Translations under genes and position numbers: made by a program
Notes under the pieces: generated by a model
The model's input: the letters and a program-made list of their open reading frames with translations, nothing else
Told to the model about the DNA's origin: nothing
The model's database searches: none
Origin: Nitrospirota bacterium
GTDB taxonomy: Bacteria; Nitrospirota; Thermodesulfovibrionia; JACRGW01
Direction of reading: 5' to 3'
DNA length: 13,426 nt
NCBI GenBank assembly: GCA_016212195.1
Contig: JACRGW010000081.1
Location: 1 to 13,426 of the forward strand
Shown: positions 1 through 6,688 of the stretch, piece after piece
Layout: each line of letters starts with the position of its first letter
Numbering within the stretch: position 1 is the first letter of the stretch

Positions 1-210
1 CCTCTTTAATTGCTCTCTGCCTTTGGATTTTCTGGTAGTGCCCAGAAAGAAGCAAGAGTCGCGCCTCTCCATTACCCAGCCTTCAGCCTTATGTACTTAT
101 CCTCTCTGCCACGAACTGGCGCATCATTACGGCTTAAATTATGTATTTCCTTAACCTGATGGGTCAGACACCAAAATTGACATTTCACGAGATGATGAAG
201 AAGTTTAGGC

Positions 211-384
211 AGGCACATTATCCGAAAGGGGCAGAAGGTGGGAGATTGACCCCGCACTTACCTGCCTGTCGGCAGACAGGTGCAAAGTGCGAGGGTTGAA
301 ATTGTGGAGGGGGAATAAGTGAACATAAGAGAAGGAAAAAGGGACAGGCTACATTATCTGCGGGCAGGGGGCGGGAGATTGCCT
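211..384. repeat. Degenerate direct repeat, two copies about 135 bp apart
   Basis: Copy 1 (about 211-250) and copy 2 (about 346-383) share, in the same order, AGGC, ACATTATC, GGGCAG and GGGAGATTG. They differ by scattered substitutions and a net 3-base gap. A third, shorter echo begins with GAGATTG at 413. Alignment was by eye. The origin is unknown: duplication inside a decayed gene or remains of an interspersed repeat are both possible. Confidence 0.5.
253..291. repeat. Nested hairpin / palindromic repeat
   Basis: Outer arms CGCACTT (253-259) and AAGTGCG (285-291) enclose inner arms CCTGTC (265-270) and GACAGG (275-280) with a GGCA loop. No T-run follows on either strand, so it is not a standard intrinsic terminator. 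It resembles an interspersed palindromic element. Confidence 0.6.
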
Positions 385-480
385 ATGGCTCGTCTGCTAC
401 TCGTAGAGTAGAGAGATTGTCTGCGACTTATCTACAACCCGTAGGGAAGAATAGAGGGGAGAACAGAAAAGGTTATATTT

Positions 481-555
481 TGTAGTTACATTATAGCCTG
501 CTTTTTGTTACTATTAGAATAGATATTTGAAATTTTGTATCTACAATGGTAAATT
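481..555 (+). promoter_or_regulatory. brnT promoter region with two candidate operators
   Basis: Two palindromes of the form TGTA-N2-TACA occur at 481-490 (centre GT) and 536-545 (centre TC), 55 bp apart centre to centre, roughly five helical turns. A possible promoter has TTGAAA at 527-532, a 17-base spacer and TAAATT at 550-555, which puts the second palindrome inside the spacer. An alternative, TTACAT (486-491) with 17 bases to TACTAT (509-514), overlaps the first. Type II toxin-antitoxin operons are usually autorepressed by a ribbon-helix-helix antitoxin that binds such palindromes. Assigning these as BrnA sites is inference. Confidence 0.5.
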
Positions 556-560
556 AAAGA

Positions 561-809
561 ATGAAATGGGATGAATTTATTCCATCTGAATTTGAGTATG
601 ACTGGGAAAAGGAGAAACTCGGAGAACATGATGTTACTTTTGAGGAAGCTGTTGAAACCTTCTTCAATAATTACGAGATTAGGAGAAATAAAAGATTCAG
701 GGATCGTTGGCAGTTAATTGGTAGTACTGACAGCGGTAGGAAATTGAAAATAATCTTTCAACTTAAATCTGGCAATATTGTCAGAATAATTACGGGGTGG
801 CAAATATGA
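561..809 (+). CDS. brnT: BrnT-family toxin (type II toxin-antitoxin)
   Basis: This 82-residue protein fits the BrnT family, RelE-fold ribonuclease toxins that inhibit translation until bound by the BrnA antitoxin. It shows the family layout: an N-terminal FEYDWEKEKLGEHDVTFEEA segment (residues 11-30, where most members have a WD..K...N..KHGV.FEEA pattern), a central RFRDRWQLIGSTDSGRKL block and a C-terminal strand NIVRIITGW. The usual ending is RIISAR or RIITAR, so the final Arg is replaced here, which may weaken activity. The start has only a weak ribosome-binding sequence and lies a few bases after the candidate -10 box. It overlaps the antitoxin start by 4 bp (ATGA), as expected for a coupled pair with the toxin first. 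Confidence 0.85.
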   Translation: MKWDEFIPSEFEYDWEKEKLGEHDVTFEEAVETFFNNYEIRRNKRFRDRWQLIGSTDSGRKLKIIFQLKSGNIVRIITGWQI

Positions 810-1078
810 AACATAAAAAAAGACTGACAGAAGAAGAAATTGATAGGTTAATAATTACCGAGGCTGACGATATGACGAAGTGGGAAAAGCCAATAGCAGT
901 TAAACCTACTTCAATCCGTTTTTCACCGTCAATTATTGAAAAGGCTAAGTATCTTGCCAAACTTCACAAAACTCGCGGTTACCAGACATGGTTAAAGCAA
1001 GTTGTTGAAGAACGTATTAAGCAAGAAGAAAAACTTCTTTCTGATTTTAAACGAGAACTCAAAACAGCAAGTAAATAG
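806..1078 (+). CDS. brnA: BrnA / CopG-type ribbon-helix-helix antitoxin
   Basis: I read this as a 90-residue antitoxin that neutralises the upstream BrnT-like toxin and probably represses the operon. Residues 34-71 form a ribbon-helix-helix unit: a strand TSIRFSP followed by two helices, with the YQTWLKQVVEERI motif seen in CopG/BrnA antitoxins. The N-terminal 30 residues are charged and probably contact the toxin. I chose ATG at 806 because it overlaps the toxin stop (ATGA) and has GGGGTGG 5 bases upstream. A GTG at 797 would add three residues but lacks a ribosome site. It ends with TAG 19 bp before the convergent hisG stop, with no obvious terminator between them. Confidence 0.82.
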   Translation: MKHKKRLTEEEIDRLIITEADDMTKWEKPIAVKPTSIRFSPSIIEKAKYLAKLHKTRGYQTWLKQVVEERIKQEEKLLSDFKRELKTASK

Positions 1079-1097
1079 ATAAATTAAATCGAATCTC

Positions 1098-1979
1098 TCA
1101 GGGTATCACCTTATTAAGGGGGTACTCGACTATCCCGGATGCACCTGCCCTCTTGAGAGAGGGGATGAAAGAGCGCACCTTCTTTTCATCCATTATCACT
1201 TCGAGGGCATACCATTCACCGTTTGCAAGGGAAGATATGGTAGGAGCATGCATTGCGGGAAGGATAGAGATAACCTTTTTGAGGTTCTTTTTAGGGACAT
1301 TCATCTTGAGTCCCACCTTTTCTTCTGCGCTCAATGCCCCCTGAAGAAGTAAGACAAGGTTTTCCATCTTCTTCCTCTTCCAGTTATCCTTCCATGCCTG
1401 TTTATTCCCTATAAACCTTGTTGTTGACTCAAGCATTACATCTATAACCCTCAGGTTATTCGCCTTAAGTGAACTTCCTGTCTCGGTAAGTTCAACGATG
1501 GCATCGGCGAGCTGAGGTGGTTTTACCTCGGTCGCACCCCAGGAAAATTCGACCTGTGCCTTTATCTTCTTCTTCCTGAAATACCTCTTAGTTACTTCAA
1601 CAAGTTCTGTCGCAATCCTCTTTCCGTTTAGGCCCTTAAGGGTCTTGATTTTAGAGTCCACAGGGACAGCGATGACCCATTTTACCGGTCTAAGCCCCTC
1701 CTTGGCATAGTTGAGTTCTGCAACCTCTACAATATCTGCGTTCTGCTCAAGTATCCAGTCCTTTCCTGTAATCCCTGCGTCAAGGACACCATCCGATACA
1801 TACCTTGCCATTTCCTGGGCACGGATAAGTATACATTCTATTTTAGGGTCATCTATAGAAGGGTAATATGACCTTGCACCAACCGTAACATTGAACCCTG
1901 CCTTCTTGAAGATCTTCAATGTTGCCTCCTGAAGGCTGCCTTTAGGTAATCCAAGTCTCAGTATTTTATTTTTACCCAT
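1098..1979 (-). CDS. hisG: ATP phosphoribosyltransferase, long form (HisG)
   Basis: HisG catalyses the first step of histidine synthesis, joining PRPP and ATP to give phosphoribosyl-ATP. At 293 residues this is the long, self-sufficient form: residues about 1-210 are catalytic and about 215-290 are the C-terminal regulatory domain (MNVPKKNLKKVISILPAMHAPT region) that normally binds the feedback inhibitor histidine. It should therefore not need HisZ. Visible motifs are DAGITGKDW (67-75) and the PRPP loop DAIVELTETGSSL (159-171). The ATG lies 3 bp after the hisD stop, and its AAAGGAT ribosome site overlaps the end of hisD. It is the last gene of the operon; no other his genes follow, and the next gene is convergent. 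Feedback control by histidine is inferred from the domain. Confidence 0.96.
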   Translation of the reverse strand: MGKNKILRLGLPKGSLQEATLKIFKKAGFNVTVGARSYYPSIDDPKIECILIRAQEMARYVSDGVLDAGITGKDWILEQNADIVEVAELNYAKEGLRPVKWVIAVPVDSKIKTLKGLNGKRIATELVEVTKRYFRKKKIKAQVEFSWGATEVKPPQLADAIVELTETGSSLKANNLRVIDVMLESTTRFIGNKQAWKDNWKRKKMENLVLLLQGALSAEEKVGLKMNVPKKNLKKVISILPAMHAPTISSLANGEWYALEVIMDEKKVRSFIPSLKRAGASGIVEYPLNKVIP

Positions 1980-1982
1980 AAT

Positions 1983-3278
1983 TTATCCTTTCTTATTTTT
2001 CAACCTTATCCTCACACTTTCTCCGTGAGCCTTAAGCCCTTCGATTTCAGCTATCCTTATTACCGTATCTCCTATCCCCTCAAGCCCTTTCCTGCTGAAT
2101 GAAAGGAGGTTTGTCCTTTTCATAAAGTCCTCAACACCGAGAGGAGAGAAGAACCTCGCTGTTCCACCTGTAGGAAGGACATGGTTGGGCCCTGCAGAGT
2201 AATCCCCTACCGCCTCTGGTGTCCAGGGGCCGAGGAAGATCGCACCGGCATTCTTTATCTTACCTATAATCTCAAGGGGTCTCTCAACCATAATCTCAAG
2301 ATGTTCAGGAGCGATCTCATTTGCAATATCTATTGCCTCAATCATGTTCTTCGTTACTATTATAGCCCCATATTTTTTTAATGATTTCTCGGCAATCGTT
2401 TTTCTCTTCGTCTTCTTTAATTGTTTCGAGACTTCCTTCTCCGTCTTTATAGCCAGAGATTTTGAGTCTGTGAGCAGTATCGAAGATGCCATCTCATCAT
2501 GTTCAGCCTGGCTGAGAAGGTCTGCCGCAATAAATACAGGATCTGCCTTTTCGTCTGCTATAATCAATATCTCACTTGGTCCTGCAATCATATCTATATC
2601 CACGATTCCAAAGACAAGCCTCTTCGCAGTAGCCACATAGATATTCCCGGGACAGATTATCTTATCCACCTTCGGAATAGTCCTTGTCCCATAGGCCATA
2701 GCTCCGATCGCCTGGGCACCACCGATCCTGTATATCTCTGTCACCCCTGCTATATCTGCAACTGCCAGGACATAGGGATTTATCTCTCCCCTCTGAGTAG
2801 GTACACACATTGCTATCTCATCAACACCTGCTACCTTTGCAGGAATGACATTCATCATGACAGAAGACGGATAGGCGGCCTTTCCTCCAGGCACATACAC
2901 TCCAACCCTCCTTAGAGGACGCCTGAGCTGTCCAAGGATAGAACCATCTTCTACAGTAAACCATGAGTTAAGTCTCTCCATCTCATGGAATCTTCTTATC
3001 CTTTCAGCCGAGATCTCGAGAGATTTAAGTATCTTTTTATTGAGTGATTTGCAGGCTTTCTTAATTTTATCTCTCGATAGTTTGATTTCAGAGGGTTTCA
3101 ATGAAATGCCATCATATAATTCTGTATATCTTACGATGGCCCTATCGCCTTCTCTCTTAATATCTGAGAGTATCCTTCTTACCTTCTCCTCAATTTCTCC
3201 TGTATCCCTTGTAGCCCTCTTTATTATCTCATTAATAAAGACTCTGGAATCTCTTCCACCTGTTTTAATAAGTCGCAT
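1983..3278 (-). CDS. hisD: Histidinol dehydrogenase (HisD)
   Basis: HisD carries out the last two steps of histidine synthesis, the NAD-dependent oxidation of L-histidinol through histidinal to histidine, as a zinc enzyme in the cytosol. At 431 residues it has normal length. The expected zinc ligands are present: Gln257 and His260 (SQAEHDEMA), Asp359 (VGDYSAGPNH) and His418 (KAHGES). The catalytic Glu325-His326 pair sits in APEHLE. The ATG directly follows the murA TAG with no spacer, and a GGAAAGGGA ribosome site lies inside the end of murA, so translation is probably coupled. The order murA-hisD-hisG is worth noting because hisG-hisD is the commoner order in his clusters. I see nothing damaged in the frame. 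Confidence 0.97.
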   Translation of the reverse strand: MRLIKTGGRDSRVFINEIIKRATRDTGEIEEKVRRILSDIKREGDRAIVRYTELYDGISLKPSEIKLSRDKIKKACKSLNKKILKSLEISAERIRRFHEMERLNSWFTVEDGSILGQLRRPLRRVGVYVPGGKAAYPSSVMMNVIPAKVAGVDEIAMCVPTQRGEINPYVLAVADIAGVTEIYRIGGAQAIGAMAYGTRTIPKVDKIICPGNIYVATAKRLVFGIVDIDMIAGPSEILIIADEKADPVFIAADLLSQAEHDEMASSILLTDSKSLAIKTEKEVSKQLKKTKRKTIAEKSLKKYGAIIVTKNMIEAIDIANEIAPEHLEIMVERPLEIIGKIKNAGAIFLGPWTPEAVGDYSAGPNHVLPTGGTARFFSPLGVEDFMKRTNLLSFSRKGLEGIGDTVIRIAEIEGLKAHGESVRIRLKNKKG

Positions 3279-4532
3279 CTATTCCCTTTCCCTCTTTATC
3301 CTCGCCCCTAAGGCAGACAGTTTTTCTTCTATCTTTTCATAACCTCTATCAATATGATAGGCCCTTGAAAGGGTTGTTTTACCTTTAGCAGCCAGACCTG
3401 CTATGATCAGAGAGGCGCTTGCCCTCAGGTCTGTAGCCATAAGAGGGGCGCCGCTCAAATAAGGTACCCCATGGACTATTGCTGTATTTCCTTCTACCTT
3501 GATGTCTGCCCCCATCCTTCTTAACTCAGCAACATGCATGAAACGGTTCTCAAAGATTGTCTCTGTTATAACGCTCATACCTTCTGCTATTGTCATTAGT
3601 GCCATCATCTGTGCCTGCATATCTGTGGGGAAACCTGGGTAGGGCATTGTTTTGAGATCTACAGCTTTAGGACTCTTTACTCCTTTAACCCTTAATCCAC
3701 CGTCTTCTTCCGTGATCTCAACACCGGTCTCCTTCATCTTTGCCATTACAGCATCGAAGTGTTCCGGTATGCAATCCTTGAGTTTGATACTCCCCTTCGT
3801 TATAGCACCTGCTACCATAAAAGTACCGGCCTCGATCCTGTCAGGTATTACAGAATAATTAACCGGTTTAAGGTTATCAACGCCTTCAATCGTGATTATA
3901 TTCTCCCCAGCACCTTCAATCCTTGCCCCCATCTTTTTAAGTGACTCTGCAAGGTCTGAGATCTCTGGCTCACAGGCGGCATTCTCGATTATTGTAGTCC
4001 CATCAGCGAGTGTTGCAGCCATCATAAGATTTTCTGTCCCTGTTACAGTAGGTATATCTAAATAGATCCTTGCACCTTTAAGCCTCTTCGCCGTAACCTT
4101 TACATAGCCATGTTCTATCTCAACCTTTGCCCCCATCTTTTCAAGTCCCATAAGATGGAGATTTATAGGTCTTGCACCTATCGCACAACCCCCTGGAAGT
4201 GATACATTTGCCTCACCCATTCTGGCAACCAGAGGGCATAGAACAAGTACCGAAGCCCTCATCGTCTTCACAAGCTCATAGGGTGCCTCTGGGTTTTTGA
4301 TATTTGTGGTATCAACATTTACCCTCTCTGTTTCGATATCGACTTTTGCCCCTAAATGGTTAAGGAGCTTTCCCATGGTCTCAATATCTATTAAGTCTGG
4401 GACATTATAGATGGTGCTTGTTCCTGATGCAAGGATGGTAGATGCAAGTATAGGAAGGGCAGCATTCTTTGAGCCACTTATCCTTACTTCACCTTTAAGT
4501 CTAGCACCACCCTCTATTATGATTTCGTCCAC
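3279..4532 (-). CDS. murA: UDP-N-acetylglucosamine 1-carboxyvinyltransferase (MurA)
   Basis: MurA transfers enolpyruvate from PEP to UDP-GlcNAc, the first committed step of peptidoglycan synthesis, in the cytosol. The 417-residue length is typical. Substrate-binding Lys22-Asn23 lie in SGSKNAALPIL. The active-site cysteine is Cys116 in LPGGCAIGARPINLH, the residue alkylated by fosfomycin, so the enzyme is predicted to be of the sensitive type rather than the Asp variant. The FPTDMQAQ motif carries the conserved catalytic Asp. The start is GTG at 4532-4530, 5 bp after the prmC stop, with only a weak TAGGT ribosome site. It sits between prmC and hisD in the same operon; a murA/his association next to prfA-prmC is familiar from anaerobic Gram-negatives. 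Confidence 0.97.
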   Translation of the reverse strand: MDEIIIEGGARLKGEVRISGSKNAALPILASTILASGTSTIYNVPDLIDIETMGKLLNHLGAKVDIETERVNVDTTNIKNPEAPYELVKTMRASVLVLCPLVARMGEANVSLPGGCAIGARPINLHLMGLEKMGAKVEIEHGYVKVTAKRLKGARIYLDIPTVTGTENLMMAATLADGTTIIENAACEPEISDLAESLKKMGARIEGAGENIITIEGVDNLKPVNYSVIPDRIEAGTFMVAGAITKGSIKLKDCIPEHFDAVMAKMKETGVEITEEDGGLRVKGVKSPKAVDLKTMPYPGFPTDMQAQMMALMTIAEGMSVITETIFENRFMHVAELRRMGADIKVEGNTAIVHGVPYLSGAPLMATDLRASASLIIAGLAAKGKTTLSRAYHIDRGYEKIEEKLSALGARIKRERE

Positions 4533-4537
4533 ACGAA

Positions 4538-5461
4538 TTACCTAATGTTTAATTTCACTACCCTCTCAATTCCAGCAAAATCCTTTATGACTTTGTGTGT
4601 CTGATATATCTCCCTTTCTTCAGCTATCTCATATACCCTTTCTTTCTGTCCATAACCTATTTCTAATAGGAGACTGCCACCTGCTTTGAGATAATCAGGA
4701 GCCTCTTTAATAATTCTCTTTAAAAAAGAAAGACCATTATTGCCGCCATCAAGGGCCTCTCTCGGTTCATAGTCCTTCACCTCTTCCTGTAGGAAATCGA
4801 TCTCACTGCTCGGGATATAGGGGGGATTGGAGACTATGAGATTAAACCGACATCCGTGAACCGTGAACCGTGAACCGTGAACTGTGAACGGTTCAAAGAG
4901 GTCACCCTGAATGAAGTTTATCTTTCCCTCCACTCTATGCCTCCTTGCATTCTCCTTTGCTACCCTTAATGCCCTCGCAGATATATCCACTCCATAAATC
5001 CTTACACCTTCAAGTTTCTTTGCTAAGGTCACCGCTATACATCCACTGCCTGTACAGAGGTCAAGAACCGTGAACTGTGAACCGTAAGCCGTGAACTGTT
5101 TTAGAGCCTCTTCTACTAAAAGTTCTGTCTCGGGTCTCGGTATCAGGACATCAGGTGTCACAATGAATCCAAGACCGAAGAATTCTGTATTTCCGAGAAT
5201 ATACTGGAGAGGTTCTCTCTTATTTCTCCTTTTGACCAGTCCGAAGAAATTATTGACCTCCTCCTCTGAAAGAATTCTCTCGTATTGTGTATAAAGTCCG
5301 ACCCGATCGATATCCAGGGCCCTGGATAAAAGTGCCTCTGCATCAAGTCTCGGATTTGGAACACCAGACACTCTGATTTCTTCCTCAGCTTGTTTTAGGA
5401 TTCTAAGAACCGTGAACTGTGAACTGTGAACTGTGAACTCTTTTATATCGATTCCTGTCAA
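4538..5461 (-). CDS. prmC: Peptide chain release factor N5-glutamine methyltransferase (PrmC), with internal heptamer insertions
   Basis: PrmC methylates the glutamine of the GGQ motif of release factors, using S-adenosylmethionine. Its substrate RF1 is encoded immediately upstream. The N-terminal helical domain (about 17-85), a Rossmann methyltransferase core with LDLCTGSG (133-140) and the diagnostic NPPY motif (212-215) are present. At 307 residues it is about 20-30 longer than usual. The excess matches three peptides of the type FTVHGSR, at about residues 9-18, 123-132 and 192-205, each encoded by a tandem 7-bp repeat and lying before the N-domain, before motif I and before the NPPY strand. 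The start is TTG, overlapping the prfA stop (TTGA); GAGAGG lies 11 bases upstream. No ATG is suitably placed, and a later GTG would remove conserved N-domain residues. Confidence 0.95.
   Translation of the reverse strand: MTGIDIKEFTVHSSQFTVLRILKQAEEEIRVSGVPNPRLDAEALLSRALDIDRVGLYTQYERILSEEEVNNFFGLVKRRNKREPLQYILGNTEFFGLGFIVTPDVLIPRPETELLVEEALKQFTAYGSQFTVLDLCTGSGCIAVTLAKKLEGVRIYGVDISARALRVAKENARRHRVEGKINFIQGDLFEPFTVHGSRFTVHGCRFNLIVSNPPYIPSSEIDFLQEEVKDYEPREALDGGNNGLSFLKRIIKEAPDYLKAGGSLLLEIGYGQKERVYEIAEEREIYQTHKVIKDFAGIERVVKLNIR
4858..4892. repeat. 7-bp tandem repeat array A inside prmC
   Basis: Five consecutive units on the + strand: GAACCGT three times, then GAACTGT and GAACGGT; a degenerate CATCCGT precedes them. 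On the coding (minus) strand this reads as FTVHGSR-type peptide between the GDLFEP and FNLIVSNPPY segments of PrmC. Confidence 0.95.
5065..5099. repeat. 7-bp tandem repeat array B inside prmC
   Basis: Five units on the + strand: GAACCGT, GAACTGT, GAACCGT, AAGCCGT and GAACTGT. It encodes the FTAYGSQFTV stretch just before the S-adenosylmethionine motif LDLCTGSG of PrmC. Confidence 0.95.
5407..5439. repeat. 7-bp tandem repeat array C at the start of prmC
   Basis: GAACCGT followed by three GAACTGT units and a partial GAACT on the + strand. It encodes FTVHSSQFTV at residues 9-18 of PrmC, about 20 bp inside the TTG start codon. Confidence 0.95.
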
Positions 5462-6525
5462 AGGTTCTTTAACCTCTCTGTATTGGCATTCGTTGTAAGG
5501 ACATCTATTATCTCATCGAGGTCACCTTCCAGTACAGACTCAAGCCTGTGGAGGGTCAGCCCTATTCTGTGATCTGTTACACGGTTCTGTGGGAAATTAT
5601 ATGTCCTTATCCTTTCGCTCCTATCCCCTGTACCTACCTGTGACTTCCTGTCAAGTGATCTCTCCTTCTCCTTTTTCTCACTCTCCATTTCAAGAAGCCT
5701 TGATCTAAGGACCCTCATTGCCTTAGCCTTATTTTTGAGCTGTGACCTTTCGTCCTGACACTGGACAACAAGTCCTGTAGGGATATGGGTGATTCTTACA
5801 GCAGAGTAAGTTGTATTAACACCCTGTCCGCCAGGACCTGACGCACAGAAGGTATCAACCCTCAGGTCCTTTTCGTCCACTTTTATATCAACCTCTTCTG
5901 CCTCTGGAAGAATAGCCACAGTAGCAGCTGATGTATGAATCCTCCCTCCGGCCTCTGTAACAGGTATCCTCTGGACACGGTGAACACCCTTCTCGAACTT
6001 GAGTCTGGAGTAAGCCCCTTTCCCCTGTATGGAGGCGATGATCTCTTTGAACCCTCCGATTCCTGTTGTGTTCGAGTCAATCACCTCTACCTTCCATCTC
6101 TTTTTCTCAGCATACCTCGTATACATCTTGAACAGATCAGAAGCAAAGAGGGCTGCCTCTTCCCCGCCTGTCCCTGCCCTGATTTCAAGGATTATATCCT
6201 TTTCATCACTGGGATCCTTCGGTATTATCAGGAGCTTTAAATCCTTTTCGATCTCTTCCTTCCTTCTAATGAGATCCGCCTTCTCTCCCTCGGCAAGTTT
6301 CTTATGTTCTGCAGAAGCCTGCGGATCAGCTATAATCTCTTCTGTCCCTTCAATCTCCTTGAGGAGTCTCTTAAACTCCTTATATCTCCTGACTACTTCG
6401 GCTATTTCTGCCTGTTCTTTAGAATACCTCTGAAACTCAGGAGGTGTCGTAAAAACCTTAGGGTCGCTGAGGAGACTGGTGAGTTCCTCATATTTTTTCT
6501 CAATCTCTTCTAACTTTTGAAACAT
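5458..6525 (-). CDS. prfA: Peptide chain release factor 1 (RF1)
   Basis: RF1 recognises UAA and UAG in the ribosomal A site and triggers hydrolysis of peptidyl-tRNA. The 355-residue length is standard. The stop-codon-reading tripeptide PVT is at 188-190 in the RVQRIPVTEAGGRIHTSA context, which marks RF1 rather than RF2. The catalytic GGQ is at 232-234 in ASGPGGQGVNTT; Gln234 is the residue that PrmC would methylate. The N-terminal third is the expected coiled-coil domain. ATG at 6525 has AAGGAG 5 bases upstream. It is the first gene of the prfA-prmC-murA-hisD-hisG operon and overlaps the prmC start by 4 bp. Upstream lie a paired-hairpin repeat and the rpmE terminator; I see no convincing promoter of its own. 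Confidence 0.98.
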   Translation of the reverse strand: MFQKLEEIEKKYEELTSLLSDPKVFTTPPEFQRYSKEQAEIAEVVRRYKEFKRLLKEIEGTEEIIADPQASAEHKKLAEGEKADLIRRKEEIEKDLKLLIIPKDPSDEKDIILEIRAGTGGEEAALFASDLFKMYTRYAEKKRWKVEVIDSNTTGIGGFKEIIASIQGKGAYSRLKFEKGVHRVQRIPVTEAGGRIHTSAATVAILPEAEEVDIKVDEKDLRVDTFCASGPGGQGVNTTYSAVRITHIPTGLVVQCQDERSQLKNKAKAMRVLRSRLLEMESEKKEKERSLDRKSQVGTGDRSERIRTYNFPQNRVTDHRIGLTLHRLESVLEGDLDEIIDVLTTNANTERLKNL

Positions 6526-6552
6526 GTTACTCCTTCAATGGGCATTCTAAAA

Positions 6553-6614
6553 TTGTCATGCTGAACTTGTTTCAGCATCTCTGTTTAGACCCTGAAATAA
6601 ATTCAGGGTAACAA
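6553..6614. repeat. Paired-hairpin interspersed repeat
   Basis: Two perfect hairpins lie in tandem: ATGCTGAA/TTCAGCAT (6558-6565 with 6571-6578) and CCCTGAA/TTCAGGG (6590-6596 with 6602-6608). They are enclosed by TTGT (6553-6556) and ACAA (6611-6614), so the whole unit could fold as one longer structure. Similar GTCATGCTGAA...TTCAGCAT units are familiar as scattered intergenic repeats in many bacterial genomes. It lies in the leader of prfA. Confidence 0.7.
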
Positions 6615-6631
6615 ATGTGATATGGAATCAC

Positions 6632-6669
6632 AAAAAAAGAAAAGGAAACCTGACAGGGTTTCCTTTTCT
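6632..6669 (-). terminator. Intrinsic terminator after rpmE
   Basis: A perfect 13-bp stem (6638-6650 with 6657-6669, arms AGAAAAGGAAACC and its complement) has a 6-base loop. On the minus strand it is followed by a T-run (A-run 6632-6638 on +). It ends transcription of rpmE, and any rho read-through, before prfA. Confidence 0.93.
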
Positions 6670-6688
6670 ATCGTATCTGATGAGTTAT

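Larger units (their letters stand above)
1..480. other. Gene-poor left flank with degenerate repeats
   Basis: I recognise no gene here. Only short open frames exist, and none resembles a family I know. One + frame is open from base 2 to a TAA at 152-154 and ends in residues HELAHHYGLNYVFP. It could be the tail of a partial gene, but the match to an HExxH motif may be chance. The stretch carries a degenerate direct repeat (about 211-250 and 346-383), a nested hairpin (253-291), a short hairpin with CTACTC/GAGTAG arms (397-411) and three copies of GAGATTG (242, 375, 413). This looks like decayed mobile or repeat DNA next to a toxin-antitoxin pair. Confidence 0.5.

Noticed and set aside
72..257. 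61-codon minus-strand open frame in the left flank
   Set aside because: No ribosome site, no recognisable motif, and it overlaps degenerate repeats; it looks like a chance frame.
139..297. 52-codon + strand frame starting MYFLNLMGQTPKL
   Set aside because: No ribosome site, and its end runs into the nested palindrome; no family resemblance. Kept only as context for the direct repeat.
1079..1097. Bidirectional terminator between brnA and hisG
   Set aside because: The 19-bp gap contains no inverted repeat or T-run.
2499..2915. 138-codon + strand frame
   Set aside because: It lies wholly antisense to hisD, whose motifs and length are fully conserved; it is a shadow frame.
4858..5439. CRISPR-like array in prmC
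   Set aside because: The units are 7 bp in direct tandem with no spacers and lie inside a coding gene; this is a microsatellite-type array, not CRISPR.
6526..6550. Promoter just upstream of prfA (TAGAAT as -10)
   Set aside because: No acceptable -35 at standard spacing; the best candidate needs a poor TGAAAC box, so I do not call it.
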